NCBI RefSeq assembly: GCF_025153525.1
Contig: NZ_JANZNR010000004.1
Coordinates: 186,001-250,000 of the forward strand
Direction of reading: 5' to 3'
DNA: 64,000 nt
From: Psychroserpens sp. SPM9
GTDB taxonomy: Bacteria > Bacteroidota > Bacteroidia > Flavobacteriales > Flavobacteriaceae
The position numbers and the translations under genes were made by a program. Positions 42,824-52,824 of this stretch are shown one piece after another. The first letter of the stretch is position 1. Each line of letters starts with the position of its first letter. Under the pieces are notes generated by a model, which saw only the letters and a program-made list of their open reading frames with translations, searched no databases and had not been told where the DNA came from.

Positions 42824-43832
42824 GTGCTCTGATAAAATCGGTTAAGAGGTAGGTGATGAGCTTACCGACTTGAGTTTCGGTGTTTTCATTGGGAGCTGCT
42901 TCGCAAATATGAAGATAAGATACCAATTCTTGCTTTCCAAAATGATTAACAAAAGCACGCGCTTTATTCACAGAGAATCCGCTAGGTGTTATCGCACTAC
43001 TAGGAATATCCTGAATGGCATCACAGTCAATTTCTAATCCGAAGTGCTTATCATTGATATGAATTAAAGCCGCCTCCATTTCAGCATTAAAACTGGTTTC
43101 CTGGCGCACCATCATACTTTCAAAAGTATTATACTGTATTGCTTTCAGCTTGTTTAAGGTTTTAAAAATAGTATCGGAAGTATAATTTTCGTGCAACCCA
43201 AAAACAAAGTATTTCTTTAAGAATCCTTCCGCAAACGCATAACTAAATCCGTTGCCACTATGCCGCCCTTCTTCAGCTCTAAAATCGTGATGCGCATCAA
43301 AATTAACAGCATTTATAGGCTTTTTTAGCGCTAATGCTGTGCCTTTAATATTGCCGTAAGCATTGTTGTGACCGCCTCCAATAATAATCGGAATTTTTCC
43401 TGCACTTACAATTTGAGAGACCAGAAACGATACCGAGTCGTCAATTCGAGAGACTTTTTTACGAGCTTTCTGAATGTCTTTTTTCTTTGTTTGATCTAAT
43501 TTTTTTATTTTTTCTTGGTAGGTCTCAAACTCTAAATGCCCCAAAATCAAAACTTTTTCAGGATGCGTATGTACATTACTTTGGATATTTAACAGAATTT
43601 TAATTACAGCATCCCAAGCGTTGTAAGTTCCTGTTTTTCCGTAGTTTGCAAAGACACCAACATCTTCTTTTATACCAAAAATGACATAAGTAACGTCCAA
43701 TTTTAACAGTTGCTCGTATATATCGTTGAAGTCGGGAAGTAACTTGATGTGTTCTCCAAACTTGGATTCTTTAGCACGTTTATTAAGAATTGATTTTAAT
43801 TCTGAAGACGTAAAAAGTTTTAAATGTTCCAT
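42810..43832 (-). CDS. hutG: Formimidoylglutamase (ureohydrolase family)
   Basis: This is an arginase/agmatinase-fold enzyme of about 340 residues. Metal ligands are IGGGHNNAYG, NFDAHHDFR and LEIDCDAI, with the RHSGNGFSYA loop typical of formimidoylglutamase. HutG releases formamide from N-formimidoyl-glutamate in histidine degradation. The start is ATG 43832; an upstream TTG adds two codons. The imidazolonepropionase hutI lies about 1.6 kb away on the same strand, but hutH and hutU are not in the window. An arginase-type substrate is a less likely alternative. Confidence 0.85.
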   Translation of the reverse strand: MEHLKLFTSSELKSILNKRAKESKFGEHIKLLPDFNDIYEQLLKLDVTYVIFGIKEDVGVFANYGKTGTYNAWDAVIKILLNIQSNVHTHPEKVLILGHLEFETYQEKIKKLDQTKKKDIQKARKKVSRIDDSVSFLVSQIVSAGKIPIIIGGGHNNAYGNIKGTALALKKPINAVNFDAHHDFRAEEGRHSGNGFSYAFAEGFLKKYFVFGLHENYTSDTIFKTLNKLKAIQYNTFESMMVRQETSFNAEMEAALIHINDKHFGLEIDCDAIQDIPSSAITPSGFSVNKARAFVNHFGKQELVSYLHICEAAPNENTETQVGKLITYLLTDFIRAHESR

Positions 43833-43953
43833 GAACAAATTTGATTAATTTTGGGATATTAAAAGTACAGAATTTTTATTTTCAACTTCAACTAACAACA
43901 ATTAAAATTGAAAAAACAAGTTTTTAAATAATTAAAAAACAAAAAGTAAACTT

Positions 43954-44835
43954 ATGGAAAATTCAAACAGTAAGAGTACAGGTTTAAAAATTGCTTTAGG
44001 GATTCTATTAGCACTATTTTTAGGTACTGGTTTTTATACCTCTAAACTTTACAACGAGAAAAAAGACAACGAAGCTGCTTTAACAAGAGAAAAGGAGCAA
44101 GTAATGGCAGATTTAAGCACCATGGCTAAGCAATACGATGTAGCTATTGGTGAAAATGAAGTAGCTAACGAGAATTTGGTAGATGCCAGAGAGCGTATTC
44201 AAGGGCTTATGGATTCTTTAAAAATTTCTCAAAACAGTGTAAACAGCTTATGGCGATACAAAAAGAAATTCTTGGCTTTACAAGAGGAAATGGATGTATT
44301 ATTAGCTGAAAATGACAAACTTAAAATTGAAAACTCTTTATTGGCAACGAGTTTAGATAGCACAACTGTTCAATTAGCAGAGCGTACTGTTTTCACAGAT
44401 TCTCTATTAGTTCAAAACACGCAGTTAGCTGAAGTTGTTGAAAATGCAGCAGTATTGCAAACGGTAAATCTTAAAGGGTTTGGTGTAATAGAAAGAAGCT
44501 CTGGGAAATTGATTCCAACAGAGCGTGCAAGACGTAGTGACAAAATTAGAGTGTGTTATACGGTTGCTAAAAATGCCTTAGTAGGTGCAGGAGATAAAGA
44601 ATTATATGTTCAAGTGTTAGATCCTAAAAACAATGTATTAGGCGCTAATGAACAAATTCAATTTGATGAAACGGTATTAAACTACAGCTTAATAAGCAAG
44701 TTTAACTATGAAAACAGAAACTTAAATATTTGTGAGTTTGTTGCTCCAAATGATGAGTTTGAAAAAGGACGTTACGTAGTGAATGTTTTTAATGCAAAAG
44801 AATTAATTTCTTCTTCAGAATTTACACTGAAGTAA
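43954..44835 (+). CDS. Membrane-anchored coiled-coil protein
   Basis: This 293-residue protein has one N-terminal hydrophobic helix (about 11-28), a long coiled coil (~33-165) and a C-terminal beta-rich domain (~170-293) beginning LKGFGVIERSSGKLIPTERARRSDKIRVCYTV... in short strands. It is well conserved in Flavobacteriaceae. Labels such as ParA-like partition protein are unsupported: no ATP-binding motif exists. It probably lies in the periplasm as an anchored homo-oligomer. It is divergent from hutG and ends at a hairpin terminator. Confidence 0.85.
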   Translation: MENSNSKSTGLKIALGILLALFLGTGFYTSKLYNEKKDNEAALTREKEQVMADLSTMAKQYDVAIGENEVANENLVDARERIQGLMDSLKISQNSVNSLWRYKKKFLALQEEMDVLLAENDKLKIENSLLATSLDSTTVQLAERTVFTDSLLVQNTQLAEVVENAAVLQTVNLKGFGVIERSSGKLIPTERARRSDKIRVCYTVAKNALVGAGDKELYVQVLDPKNNVLGANEQIQFDETVLNYSLISKFNYENRNLNICEFVAPNDEFEKGRYVVNVFNAKELISSSEFTLK

Positions 44836-44857
44836 AAATAACGATTGATGATTGATT

Positions 44858-44897
44858 GTAAAAAATCCGGAAGTGTTTTGCGCTTTCGGGTTTTTTA
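44858..44897 (+). terminator. Probable intrinsic terminator
   Basis: AAAATCCGGAAGTG and CGCTTTCGGGTTTT pair imperfectly around a TTTTG loop and are followed by a T-rich tract. It separates the coiled-coil gene from the convergent transglutaminase-like gene. Confidence 0.65.
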
Positions 44898-44901
44898 TTT
44901 T

Positions 44902-45465
44902 TTATTCTGAAATTTCCGCAATACAAGCTTCTCGTATCGACCAAAGTTCATCAAAACTCATGTCGAGTTCTTCGTTGTCAAGCCATGATTTTAGATAGGA
45001 TTGATGTAATTCAACTTTATAGTCACCAATTTGCTCCGGAATAATAGAGGTTTCATACATTAAAGTAGCAACAAATGCAGGATGAGTATCTGTTCCGAAG
45101 GTAAGATCTAAAATTTGATGATGATATTTTAAATAGCAGTGCGCTTCCGGAATGTAATTCAAATTATAGGATTCTAAAATCGATTTAAGCTTAGGCGTAT
45201 TTAGAGCATTCATTTTAAAAATGCCTAAAAACAATTTTAAATCTTCAACATCATTTTCAATTGCAATGGCTTTTAAAAACGCATGTTTTGTAGAACAAGT
45301 GCCTTTATGTTCACTTAAAACGGAGGCATAATCACTTCGGTTGGTCGTTCTGCCATACGGCAAGGATTTGATATGGTTGTATACCGAACTAAAATCGGTT
45401 AATTCACGGGAGATACAAGCTTTGGAAAGCAGTTTGTGTTTAGATAATTTAAAATTTCTGACCAT
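44902..45465 (-). CDS. Transglutaminase-like (papain-fold) protein of unknown function
   Basis: This 187-residue cytoplasmic protein has the spacing of a transglutaminase core. Cys57 lies in HKGTCSTKHAFLKAIA, His109 in PEAHCYLKY and Asp120 in ILDLTFG, matching the Cys-His-Asp order. The segment NRSDYASVLSEHKGTCSTKH is the most conserved-looking part. It overlaps the 3' end of hutI by 17 bases, so the two are expressed together. I do not know a biochemical role; a peptidase or amidase-type reaction on a small molecule is possible. Confidence 0.65.
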   Translation of the reverse strand: MVRNFKLSKHKLLSKACISRELTDFSSVYNHIKSLPYGRTTNRSDYASVLSEHKGTCSTKHAFLKAIAIENDVEDLKLFLGIFKMNALNTPKLKSILESYNLNYIPEAHCYLKYHHQILDLTFGTDTHPAFVATLMYETSIIPEQIGDYKVELHQSYLKSWLDNEELDMSFDELWSIREACIAEISE

Positions 45466-46684
45466 TAATAATCACGGTATCTATTAAATTATCTCCAAAA
45501 GCATAAGGTAAGTGATAATAATTCGGAATCGCTTTGGTAATAATCAAATTTGCTTTTTTTCCTCTACAAATACTTCCGTATTGATTAGAAATCCCCATGG
45601 CATAGGCGCCATTAATTGTAGCGGCATTGATCGCTTCCTCAGGCGTGAGTTTCATTTTGATACAAGCAGTCGATATTACAAAATTCATGTTTCCGCTAGG
45701 TGTAGAACCCGGATTATAATCGGTTGCCAACGCAAGAGGCAAACCAGCATCAATAATGGCGCGTCCTGGTGTGTACGGAATGCTTAAAAAATAGGAACAC
45801 GACGGCAAGGCTACAGGCATTGTGTTTGAGTCTTTTAATGCTGAAATATCTTCCGGATTAAGGACTTCCAGGTGATCTATAGAAAGTGCCTTATGATTCA
45901 CACCAAGCGCCACACCTCCAAAGGCATTAAACTGGTTGACGTGTATTTTTGGAATGAGACGATGCTTTTTCCCGGCCTCTAAAACCCGAGCCGTATCGTC
46001 TAAATCAAAATAGCCTTTTTCGCAGAAAACATCAATGTATTCGGCAAGTTGTTCTTCTGCTACAGCAGGAATTAGTTCATTAACAACGAGATCGATAAAG
46101 CCTTTTTTATTGTTTTTAAATTCCTTCGGAATAGCATGAGCGGCTAATAATGTTGGTTTAATTTTTACTGGAAAATCATGCTTTAAACGTTTAATAACAC
46201 GAAGCATCTTTAATTCGGCTTCAACAGTTAAGCCATACCCAGATTTGATTTCTACAGCACCCGATCCTAATTTGATAACTTCTGTTAAGCGTTTGGCCGC
46301 TTGATTATAGAGATCATCCTCTGAAGTGTTTTGCAATTGTTCAGCAGAATTTAATATCCCACCACCACGATTGGCAATTGCTTCATAAGAAAGTCCGTTT
46401 ATACGATCTACAAACTCTTGAGTTCTATCTCCAGCGTAAACGATATGTGTGTGCGAATCACACCAGGTTGGCAATACGATTTTCCCTGTAGCATCTATTA
46501 TTTCATCAGCATCAGTGTCTTGAAAATCGTCCATGTGCCCATATTCTACAATGGTATCGTGTTCGATAAGTACATAGGCATTTTTGATAACAGGTAAGAC
46601 TTTCATATCCTTACCTTTTACGATTGTCACGTTGGTGTCTCTTACTTGTAATAATTCTTTGATGTTGGTAATGAGAATAGACAT
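45449..46684 (-). CDS. hutI: Imidazolonepropionase
   Basis: This is an amidohydrolase-superfamily enzyme (411 aa) that hydrolyses 4-imidazolone-5-propionate to N-formimidoyl-glutamate. Metal and substrate residues are DSHTHIVYAGDR, the GGGILNS loop, EIKSGYGL, AAHAIP, HVNQFNAFGG and ATDYNPGS. Length and motifs agree with the family. It precedes the transglutaminase-like gene with a 17-base overlap. Together with hutG it supplies the second half of the histidine utilisation pathway; the first half must lie elsewhere. Confidence 0.95.
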   Translation of the reverse strand: MSILITNIKELLQVRDTNVTIVKGKDMKVLPVIKNAYVLIEHDTIVEYGHMDDFQDTDADEIIDATGKIVLPTWCDSHTHIVYAGDRTQEFVDRINGLSYEAIANRGGGILNSAEQLQNTSEDDLYNQAAKRLTEVIKLGSGAVEIKSGYGLTVEAELKMLRVIKRLKHDFPVKIKPTLLAAHAIPKEFKNNKKGFIDLVVNELIPAVAEEQLAEYIDVFCEKGYFDLDDTARVLEAGKKHRLIPKIHVNQFNAFGGVALGVNHKALSIDHLEVLNPEDISALKDSNTMPVALPSCSYFLSIPYTPGRAIIDAGLPLALATDYNPGSTPSGNMNFVISTACIKMKLTPEEAINAATINGAYAMGISNQYGSICRGKKANLIITKAIPNYYHLPYAFGDNLIDTVIINGQKF

Positions 46685-46737
46685 ACTGATAATATTGCGT
46701 ATAAATGTGTTAATTAATCAAAAATAAGAAATAGCCC

Positions 46738-48144
46738 TTATCTTTTAATAAATTTCAATCTGATATCGGAATCATTAATTTTTAATAGATACATTCCCTG
46801 TTCTAAATCAGAAATATCCAGAGACTCCTGCAATTGAATAGTTTGGGTTTTTACAATTTTACCAAGGTTATCTATAATTGAAATATGAACCGCTTCTGAA
46901 AGTCCTTTAAAATGAAGAATATCTTCCGATGGGTTTGGAAATACGGTAAGATTTGATAATTCAACATCAGAAACAGAAAGCACTATGGTTTCATTTTCAA
47001 ACATATTAACTCTATCATCATTATAAGCAATGGTTGACATGTCTAAATCCCCATCATTTTCAAAATCGGCAAACGTAATGGTATAGGCTTGACTTTGTGT
47101 AGCATCGATTACTTGTTCTGGGCCAAAACCGCCAACGCCATCACTTTTAAACCAAACGATGTCGTTTCCGCTACCTGAAGTTGCACTAGTAAGTACAAAG
47201 TCTCTTAAATTATCATTGTCTAAATCTCGTAAATCTAAACATGCAGGATTGGCAATGCTGGTACTTATTACAGTTTCGGTATAGGTTGCGGTTCCGGGCG
47301 CAATTTGAGTTCTTTTAAACCAGGAAGCATTTCCAGTTAAATCGGTAACCAATATATCTAAGCTGGAATCGTTGTCAACATCTTCGGCCATCACACTAAA
47401 AATATAATCTTTAGTATTTAGCGATACAATATTGGTGTCTGCAGTAAAATTACCATCACCATCATTGTAAAAAACTTCAATTCGGCAATCGTTTGGTGTT
47501 CCAAACCCAACCGCATTAGCAATGACACTATCAATATCACCATCAAAGTCAATATCTTTCATCGCAAAAGCACCAGGATTAGGAATGGTATTGTCAATAA
47601 TATTTTTAGGACCAAAAGTTCCAGAGCCATTATTCGCAAACCAGATTACTTCATTCCCATTATAAGCAGCCACAGCAACATCAGGTGTGGTGTCATTATC
47701 GATGGTTCTCACGTATACTTGTCCTGGACCATTGATGGTGGAAGAGATAATTTGTTCGGCACCAAAATTTCCTAAGCCATCATTGGCAAACCAGACTAAT
47801 TTTCCATCAGCAGAAGAGGTCGATACGACGTCATTGTAACCGTCATTATTTAGGTCGGCAATAGCAACACCTCCAGCATTGTTCAATATGCCTATTGGCG
47901 TGGTTTGTAACGTAAAATGTCCGGTTCCATCATTTTCTAACCAATAGACCGTATTTCCGATGGTGGTACTAATGACGATATCGGGAAAAGCATCATTATT
48001 GATTAAACCTGAGGCAATGTTATAAGGTGCATTTCCGCCAGGTAAAGGTAATGCGATCGATTGCGATTTATTAAATGTTGTTTGAGCCAACATATTAAAG
48101 CTGGTCAATAGTAAAAAAACACTAAAAAAGAAACAGTTGCGCAT
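46738..48144 (-). CDS. FG-GAP/VCBS repeat protein with T9SS sorting domain (copy 1)
   Basis: This 468-residue exported protein has a signal peptide ending around MLAQ. It contains about seven FG-GAP/VCBS-type repeats with calcium-binding-like loops: DLNNDGYND, DIDFDGDID, DVDNDSSLD, DLDNDNLRD, DFENDGDLD. These form an incomplete or full beta-propeller. The final ~80 residues (NLTVFPNPSEDILHF, then LEQGMYLLKI and LKFIKR) are a T9SS type A sorting domain. It is a paralogue of the neighbouring upstream gene and they probably arose by tandem duplication. The ligand is unknown. Confidence 0.9.
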   Translation of the reverse strand: MRNCFFFSVFLLLTSFNMLAQTTFNKSQSIALPLPGGNAPYNIASGLINNDAFPDIVISTTIGNTVYWLENDGTGHFTLQTTPIGILNNAGGVAIADLNNDGYNDVVSTSSADGKLVWFANDGLGNFGAEQIISSTINGPGQVYVRTIDNDTTPDVAVAAYNGNEVIWFANNGSGTFGPKNIIDNTIPNPGAFAMKDIDFDGDIDSVIANAVGFGTPNDCRIEVFYNDGDGNFTADTNIVSLNTKDYIFSVMAEDVDNDSSLDILVTDLTGNASWFKRTQIAPGTATYTETVISTSIANPACLDLRDLDNDNLRDFVLTSATSGSGNDIVWFKSDGVGGFGPEQVIDATQSQAYTITFADFENDGDLDMSTIAYNDDRVNMFENETIVLSVSDVELSNLTVFPNPSEDILHFKGLSEAVHISIIDNLGKIVKTQTIQLQESLDISDLEQGMYLLKINDSDIRLKFIKR

Positions 48145-48220
48145 GGTAATTAGGAACTAAAAACAAAACAAGCAAGTAAATGAATTCACCTGCTTGTTAT
48201 TAGAATAAGATGAATTTATA

Positions 48221-49636
48221 TTATTGTTTAATAAACTTTTTCGTCATATCAGAGTTATCATCTTTTATGATGTAAACACCATCACTTAGCTGCGATACAT
48301 CTAGACGTTCTCCAGACGTGATTTTGTGTGATAAAACGACATGTCCAAGCGCATCATACACTGAAATATCAATAGCTTCATTGAAGTTTCCTGAAAAGGT
48401 TAACTGGTCTGTTGCCGGATTAGGATGTATGATTAAGTTTTCCGCATTAAATTCAGAAACACTGAGTGTAATTAATTCATTTTCATACCAGAATACAGTA
48501 TCTACAGAATTACCAATAGAAGCAATGTCTTTATCACCATCAGCATCATAATCATCAACTGTAAAATCATACATTTGATAATTGTTATTTGCTATAAGCG
48601 TTGGCGTTGCACTTGGGTTTGCATTATTAGCACCTTGAAAAAAGATAATGGCATCATCAGTTGTGCCACCATCGGTTAGAATGACATCGTTATAACCATC
48701 ATTATTAATATCTGCTACAACAGTGACAGCAGGTCTTGAAATTATAGAACTTGTGGAAATGGTATTGGCAGTAGAGGTTCCGTTTTTTACTTTATTGAAC
48801 CATTCTACAACTCCGCTCACATTATCTACGGAAATAACATCCATTGTGCCATCATTGTTAACATCGGCAAAGCCAACATCAAATAAATAACTGTTTCCAG
48901 AATCTACAGTAACCACATCTTTAATCCATGATACAGCAGTTGATCCGCTTTCAATATATTGATTATAGTAAATTTCAATGGATTGTGTGTTGTAATAAGT
49001 CACCACAGCATCTAAGTCGGTATCACCATCAAAATCGGCTAAATCGACATAAAGGGTGCCGTTTCCTGTTCCGTTTTCAATATCTGGTTGTGCAGTAAAA
49101 TTACCAGCACCATCTCCTGAATACCAAACAGTTTTGCTATCGTTAAATGAAATTGTAGCAATATCTGTATTACCATCTAAGTTAATATCTCCAGCTACCA
49201 CTTCACCAGGACCAACAATAGTAGCATCTATAGTTACTGCAGGATCAAAGCCACCTGCAGCATTACTAGGATAATAAGTTAAACCTTCATTAGATGAAGT
49301 AACAATGATATCCATGCCAAACAATCCGTCAACATCAGCAACGGTCAGACCATCAACCCATTGTACTGTGGAAGATACAGTAGCTTCAATGGTGAAATTA
49401 CCACTGCCATCGTTTTTATACCATTTGATATAATCTGTAGCAGGTGTTCCACCATTATAATCGTAAGTAGCCATAACGAGATCGATATCGCCATCACCAT
49501 CTAAATCACCTGAAGCAAATTCGTAAGGTTCATTTCCTGTGCTGGGATCAATGTTTTGGACAGCAGCAAAGGGCTGAGCCAATAAGCTATTGCTAAAGAA
49601 AATTAAACATAAAAGACTGAGTAAAGTTTTTTTCAT
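48221..49636 (-). CDS. FG-GAP/VCBS repeat protein with T9SS sorting domain (copy 2)
   Basis: This 471-residue exported protein is a tandem paralogue of the next gene. It has a signal peptide (ending near LLAQ), about seven propeller-type repeats (DLDGDGDID, DINLDGNTD, DFDGDTDLD, DVNNDGTMD, DINNDGYND, DYDADGDKD) and a T9SS sorting domain (LIIHPNPATDQLTF to MTKKFIKQ). The calcium-type loops are well preserved. Separation from the downstream paralogue is 76 bases, so one transcript is possible. It follows fumC after a strong terminator. Confidence 0.9.
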   Translation of the reverse strand: MKKTLLSLLCLIFFSNSLLAQPFAAVQNIDPSTGNEPYEFASGDLDGDGDIDLVMATYDYNGGTPATDYIKWYKNDGSGNFTIEATVSSTVQWVDGLTVADVDGLFGMDIIVTSSNEGLTYYPSNAAGGFDPAVTIDATIVGPGEVVAGDINLDGNTDIATISFNDSKTVWYSGDGAGNFTAQPDIENGTGNGTLYVDLADFDGDTDLDAVVTYYNTQSIEIYYNQYIESGSTAVSWIKDVVTVDSGNSYLFDVGFADVNNDGTMDVISVDNVSGVVEWFNKVKNGTSTANTISTSSIISRPAVTVVADINNDGYNDVILTDGGTTDDAIIFFQGANNANPSATPTLIANNNYQMYDFTVDDYDADGDKDIASIGNSVDTVFWYENELITLSVSEFNAENLIIHPNPATDQLTFSGNFNEAIDISVYDALGHVVLSHKITSGERLDVSQLSDGVYIIKDDNSDMTKKFIKQ

Positions 49637-49666
49637 AATCGTATCATTTTAAAGGCTAATATATGT

Positions 49667-49703
49667 AAAAACACCGACAAAATTACATTTTATCGATGTT
49701 TTT
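49667..49703 (-). terminator. Intrinsic terminator downstream of fumC
   Basis: On the minus strand, AAAAACATCGATAAAAT and ATTTTGTCGGTGTTTTT pair as a 17-bp stem with two G-U wobbles around GTA. The T-tract is part of the second arm. Confidence 0.8.
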
Positions 49704-49716
49704 GTACTTTTTATCG

Positions 49717-51114
49717 TTATTTTAATTCGCCTACCATATCCTCAGGTTTTACCCAAGCATCATAGTCTTCGGCAGTAACATACCCTAAATTAATAGCTTC
49801 TTCTTTAAGAGTCGTTCCATTTTTGTGAGCAGTATTAGCGATTTCAGCAGCTTTATAATACCCAATTTTAGTATTTAAAGCCGTGACGAGCATCAAGGAA
49901 TTATTCAGTAATTGTTTAATAACTTGGTGGTTGGGCTCGATACCAGAAGCACAATGTGCTTCGAAGCTCACACAGGCATCACCAATTAGTTGAGCCGACT
50001 GTAATACATTAGCAGCCATCATAGGTTTAAAGACATTGAGTTCGTAGTGACCTTGTGTGCCACCAACAGTTACAGCGACATCATTACCCATCACTTGCGC
50101 ACAAACCATCGTTAAGGCTTCACATTGCGTAGGGTTGACTTTTCCTGGCATAATTGAACTTCCAGGTTCGTTTGCAGGAATGATAATTTCACCAATTCCA
50201 CTTCTTGGTCCGGAAGCCATCATACGAATATCATTAGCAATTTTATTTAAAGCCACAGCAAGTTGTTTCAACGCGCCATGAGTTTCTACCAAGGCATCGT
50301 GAGCGGCAAGTGCTTCAAATTTATTATCTGCGGTAACAAATGGTAAGTCGGTGAACTTGGCAATATATTCAGCAACGAGTTCGCTATAACCTTTAGGTGT
50401 GTTAAGTCCTGTTCCAACAGCAGTTCCGCCAAGCGCTAATTCTGCTAAATGTGGTAAGGTGTTTTGTAAAGCTTTTAATCCGTGGTCTAATTGTGACACA
50501 TAGCCCGAAAATTCTTGTCCGAGCGTTAAAGGCGTCGCATCCATTAAGTGTGTACGACCAATTTTTACAACATCTTTAAAAGCGATCGATTTTTCATGTA
50601 ATGTATTTCGTAATTGAATCACTCCAGAAATCGTTGTTTCAACGACCTTTTTATAAATGGCAATATGCATTCCAGTTGGAAAGGTATCGTTAGACGATTG
50701 TGATTTGTTGACATCGTCGTTAGGTTGAATCGTTTTCTCGCCTTCGCCAATCACTTTCCCTGCAATTTGGTGTGCTCTGTTAGCAATGACTTCATTGACA
50801 TTCATGTTACTCTGAGTTCCAGAACCTGTTTGCCAAATGACCAATGGAAATTGGTCGTCATGTTGACCCTCTAAAATTTCATCACAAACCTGAGCAATTA
50901 AATCACGTTTGTCGTTATCTAAAACACCTAATTCGGCATTGGTGAAAGCTGCCGCTTTTTTGAGATAAGCAAAGCCATAAACAATTTCTAGAGGCATAGA
51001 GGCTGGAGCCCCAATTTTAAAGTTATTACGAGAGCGTTCAGTTTGTGCTCCCCAAAGTTTATCAGCAGGTACTTTAACCTTGCCCATGGTGTCTTTTTCT
51101 ATTCTGAAATTCAT
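49717..51114 (-). CDS. fumC: Class II fumarate hydratase
   Basis: This is fumarase C of the TCA cycle, 465 residues, the expected length. The signature [11 protein letters not shown] is intact. Other hallmarks are [17 protein letters not shown], the catalytic-site segment [16 protein letters not shown] and the tail [20 protein letters not shown]. It is soluble and homotetrameric in the family. A promoter-like box lies just upstream and a strong terminator just downstream, so it is a single-gene unit. Confidence 0.98.
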   Translation of the reverse strand: MNFRIEKDTMGKVKVPADKLWGAQTERSRNNFKIGAPASMPLEIVYGFAYLKKAAAFTNAELGVLDNDKRDLIAQVCDEILEGQHDDQFPLVIWQTGSGTQSNMNVNEVIANRAHQIAGKVIGEGEKTIQPNDDVNKSQSSNDTFPTGMHIAIYKKVVETTISGVIQLRNTLHEKSIAFKDVVKIGRTHLMDATPLTLGQEFSGYVSQLDHGLKALQNTLPHLAELALGGTAVGTGLNTPKGYSELVAEYIAKFTDLPFVTADNKFEALAAHDALVETHGALKQLAVALNKIANDIRMMASGPRSGIGEIIIPANEPGSSIMPGKVNPTQCEALTMVCAQVMGNDVAVTVGGTQGHYELNVFKPMMAANVLQSAQLIGDACVSFEAHCASGIEPNHQVIKQLLNNSLMLVTALNTKIGYYKAAEIANTAHKNGTTLKEEAINLGYVTAEDYDAWVKPEDMVGELK

Positions 51115-51141
51115 AATTAATGGTGTGAGTTTAACGTGTTA

Positions 51142-51149
51142 CAAAGTTA
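51142..51149 (-). promoter_or_regulatory. Candidate -7 element for fumC
   Basis: The plus-strand CAAAGTTA reads TAACTTTG on the minus strand, a perfect TAnnTTTG box about 27 bases before the fumC start. No clear TTG -33 box was found. Confidence 0.45.
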
Positions 51150-51318
51150 CACTTTTTGTGTTTTATTTGGCGTCGTTTGTGGTTTTATTCCTTCGGAAAT
51201 TAATCCATTGATGATTATAAATTAAAAGATACTTAGATTGTAAATCAGGTATTTGTACGCTTAAATAAATGAGTGATTAAGATTATTTTTAAAAACCATT
51301 CATTTTAAAAGTACAATC

Positions 51319-52650
51319 ATGAAATCATTTTATTATTTAAGGCTTTGTTTTGTGTGTTTCTTGGCGTTCAGTTGTAATGAGTCTAAAAAAAGCGCTGAGG
51401 ATATAGATAAACAAGATGATTTAGAAGTTGAAGTCTTTAAAACGGCTAAGTTTTTAACCCTTTCGGATGTTCATCTCGATAGCTCTAAAACGAATGTTCC
51501 CTACGGATCTATTCATAGTACAGGACGCGATATTTGGGAAAGGACAATTAATCAGATTAATACAGTATCTAACACTATTCAGCCAAAGTTTATGGTGTAT
51601 GTTGGTGATGTGCCCAATTATACTGAAGACATTCACGGTAATATTAGTAAGGTGTTTAAGGACTTAAGTGCACTAAAAGGAGATTACCCTATTTTGTTTT
51701 TGCCTGGTAATAACGACACTATGAATGGTGATTATAATTCGTTTCAAAATGCACCAAATCCCAATGGTGTTTCTGTGTTTTCTTTAAATAATAATACCTG
51801 GCCAATTATTAATCGTAATTCTACAACGACCACTGTTGGAACATTAGATTTCAATGAGGAGTTTGGTTTTTATTCAGTAGAACTTACTATCGATGGAGAA
51901 CGATTACAAATAATAGCTCTAAACTCGGTGATTTTTAGCAGGAAATATACAGCATATGATGGCGTTACACGCGACACAGCAGCTCAGCGACAGTTTTCAT
52001 GGTTTGAAAATAAATTAGATAGTTATGCTACGACCGATCATGTGTTGGTAATGATGCATATTCCTCCAGGTCGCGATGGTCATGGAACTTATGGCGCTAA
52101 TATGTGGGATGAAAGGCTGTATGTGAAAAATAAAAATGATAAAAGTAAAAAGGTTCAAAATGCATTTTTGGATGTTTTAAAAAACAATAAACCTAAATTG
52201 AGAGGGATACTTACCAGTCATACTCATTTAGACGGTTTAAGACGCTTGTATGCTTCAGATCGATATGGCGGAAACATGATTACTGTAAGTATATCTACAC
52301 CAGGTATATCTGTGTATCATAACAATAATCCCGGATTTAAATCATTTACATTTAATTCCAGTAATTTTGATTTAACAGACTTTGCAACCTATTATGCCGA
52401 GCCAACAGATAGCCTTCCAACGAGCTCGTATAAAGACAGAGATTTTAAATACATATCAAAGCCTTATAGTTTTAAAAACACCTATAAAATTACGGATGAG
52501 AAGATGAGTATTTTTTCTGCAATTGAGCAATTAAAACACAGGCACATAATTAATGGTTATATGAAAGACATTCTTTATGTAAGATCTAAAGATACATCTG
52601 CAGCTGGAAGATTTCATTATGATCATGCTTTAGATGTATTGTATCAGTAA
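51319..52650 (+). CDS. Metallophosphoesterase lipoprotein (acid sphingomyelinase-like)
   Basis: This 443-residue lipoprotein has lipobox region LAFSC near residue 19. It carries the calcineurin-like phosphoesterase motifs: LTLSDVHLD, VGDVPNY, PGNNDTMNGD, MMHIPPGRDGHG and TSHTHLDGL. The arrangement with a C-terminal extension (~330-443) resembles acid sphingomyelinase-like phosphodiesterases. It is probably tethered to the outer or inner membrane facing the periplasm. The phospholipid or nucleotide substrate is unknown. It is a single-gene unit. Confidence 0.9.
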   Translation: MKSFYYLRLCFVCFLAFSCNESKKSAEDIDKQDDLEVEVFKTAKFLTLSDVHLDSSKTNVPYGSIHSTGRDIWERTINQINTVSNTIQPKFMVYVGDVPNYTEDIHGNISKVFKDLSALKGDYPILFLPGNNDTMNGDYNSFQNAPNPNGVSVFSLNNNTWPIINRNSTTTTVGTLDFNEEFGFYSVELTIDGERLQIIALNSVIFSRKYTAYDGVTRDTAAQRQFSWFENKLDSYATTDHVLVMMHIPPGRDGHGTYGANMWDERLYVKNKNDKSKKVQNAFLDVLKNNKPKLRGILTSHTHLDGLRRLYASDRYGGNMITVSISTPGISVYHNNNPGFKSFTFNSSNFDLTDFATYYAEPTDSLPTSSYKDRDFKYISKPYSFKNTYKITDEKMSIFSAIEQLKHRHIINGYMKDILYVRSKDTSAAGRFHYDHALDVLYQ

Positions 52651-52773
52651 TAAGAACTCTGACAGCATTTAACTATTGAATACTGGTTTTTGTATAGCAT
52701 ATAGTTTATATAAAAATGAATTAATAATAATCTCTAATTCTTTACAACCTGTTAATAAATCTTAAATTTGCTA

Positions 52774-52804
52774 TTGCAAAACAATTCGCTTTATTATATC
52801 TTTG
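52774..52804 (+). promoter_or_regulatory. Flavobacterial promoter for the small membrane protein
   Basis: TTG (52774-52776) lies 20 bases before TATCTTTG (52797-52804), a full TTG-N17-23-TAnnTTTG match. The ATG follows 20 bases later at 52825. Confidence 0.7.
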
Positions 52805-52824
52805 CAGTAACAAAAAAAAACCAC

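Noticed and set aside
43954-44835. ParA/chromosome-partition label for the coiled-coil protein
   Set aside because: There is no Walker motif or ATPase fold; the similarity is due to coiled coil only.
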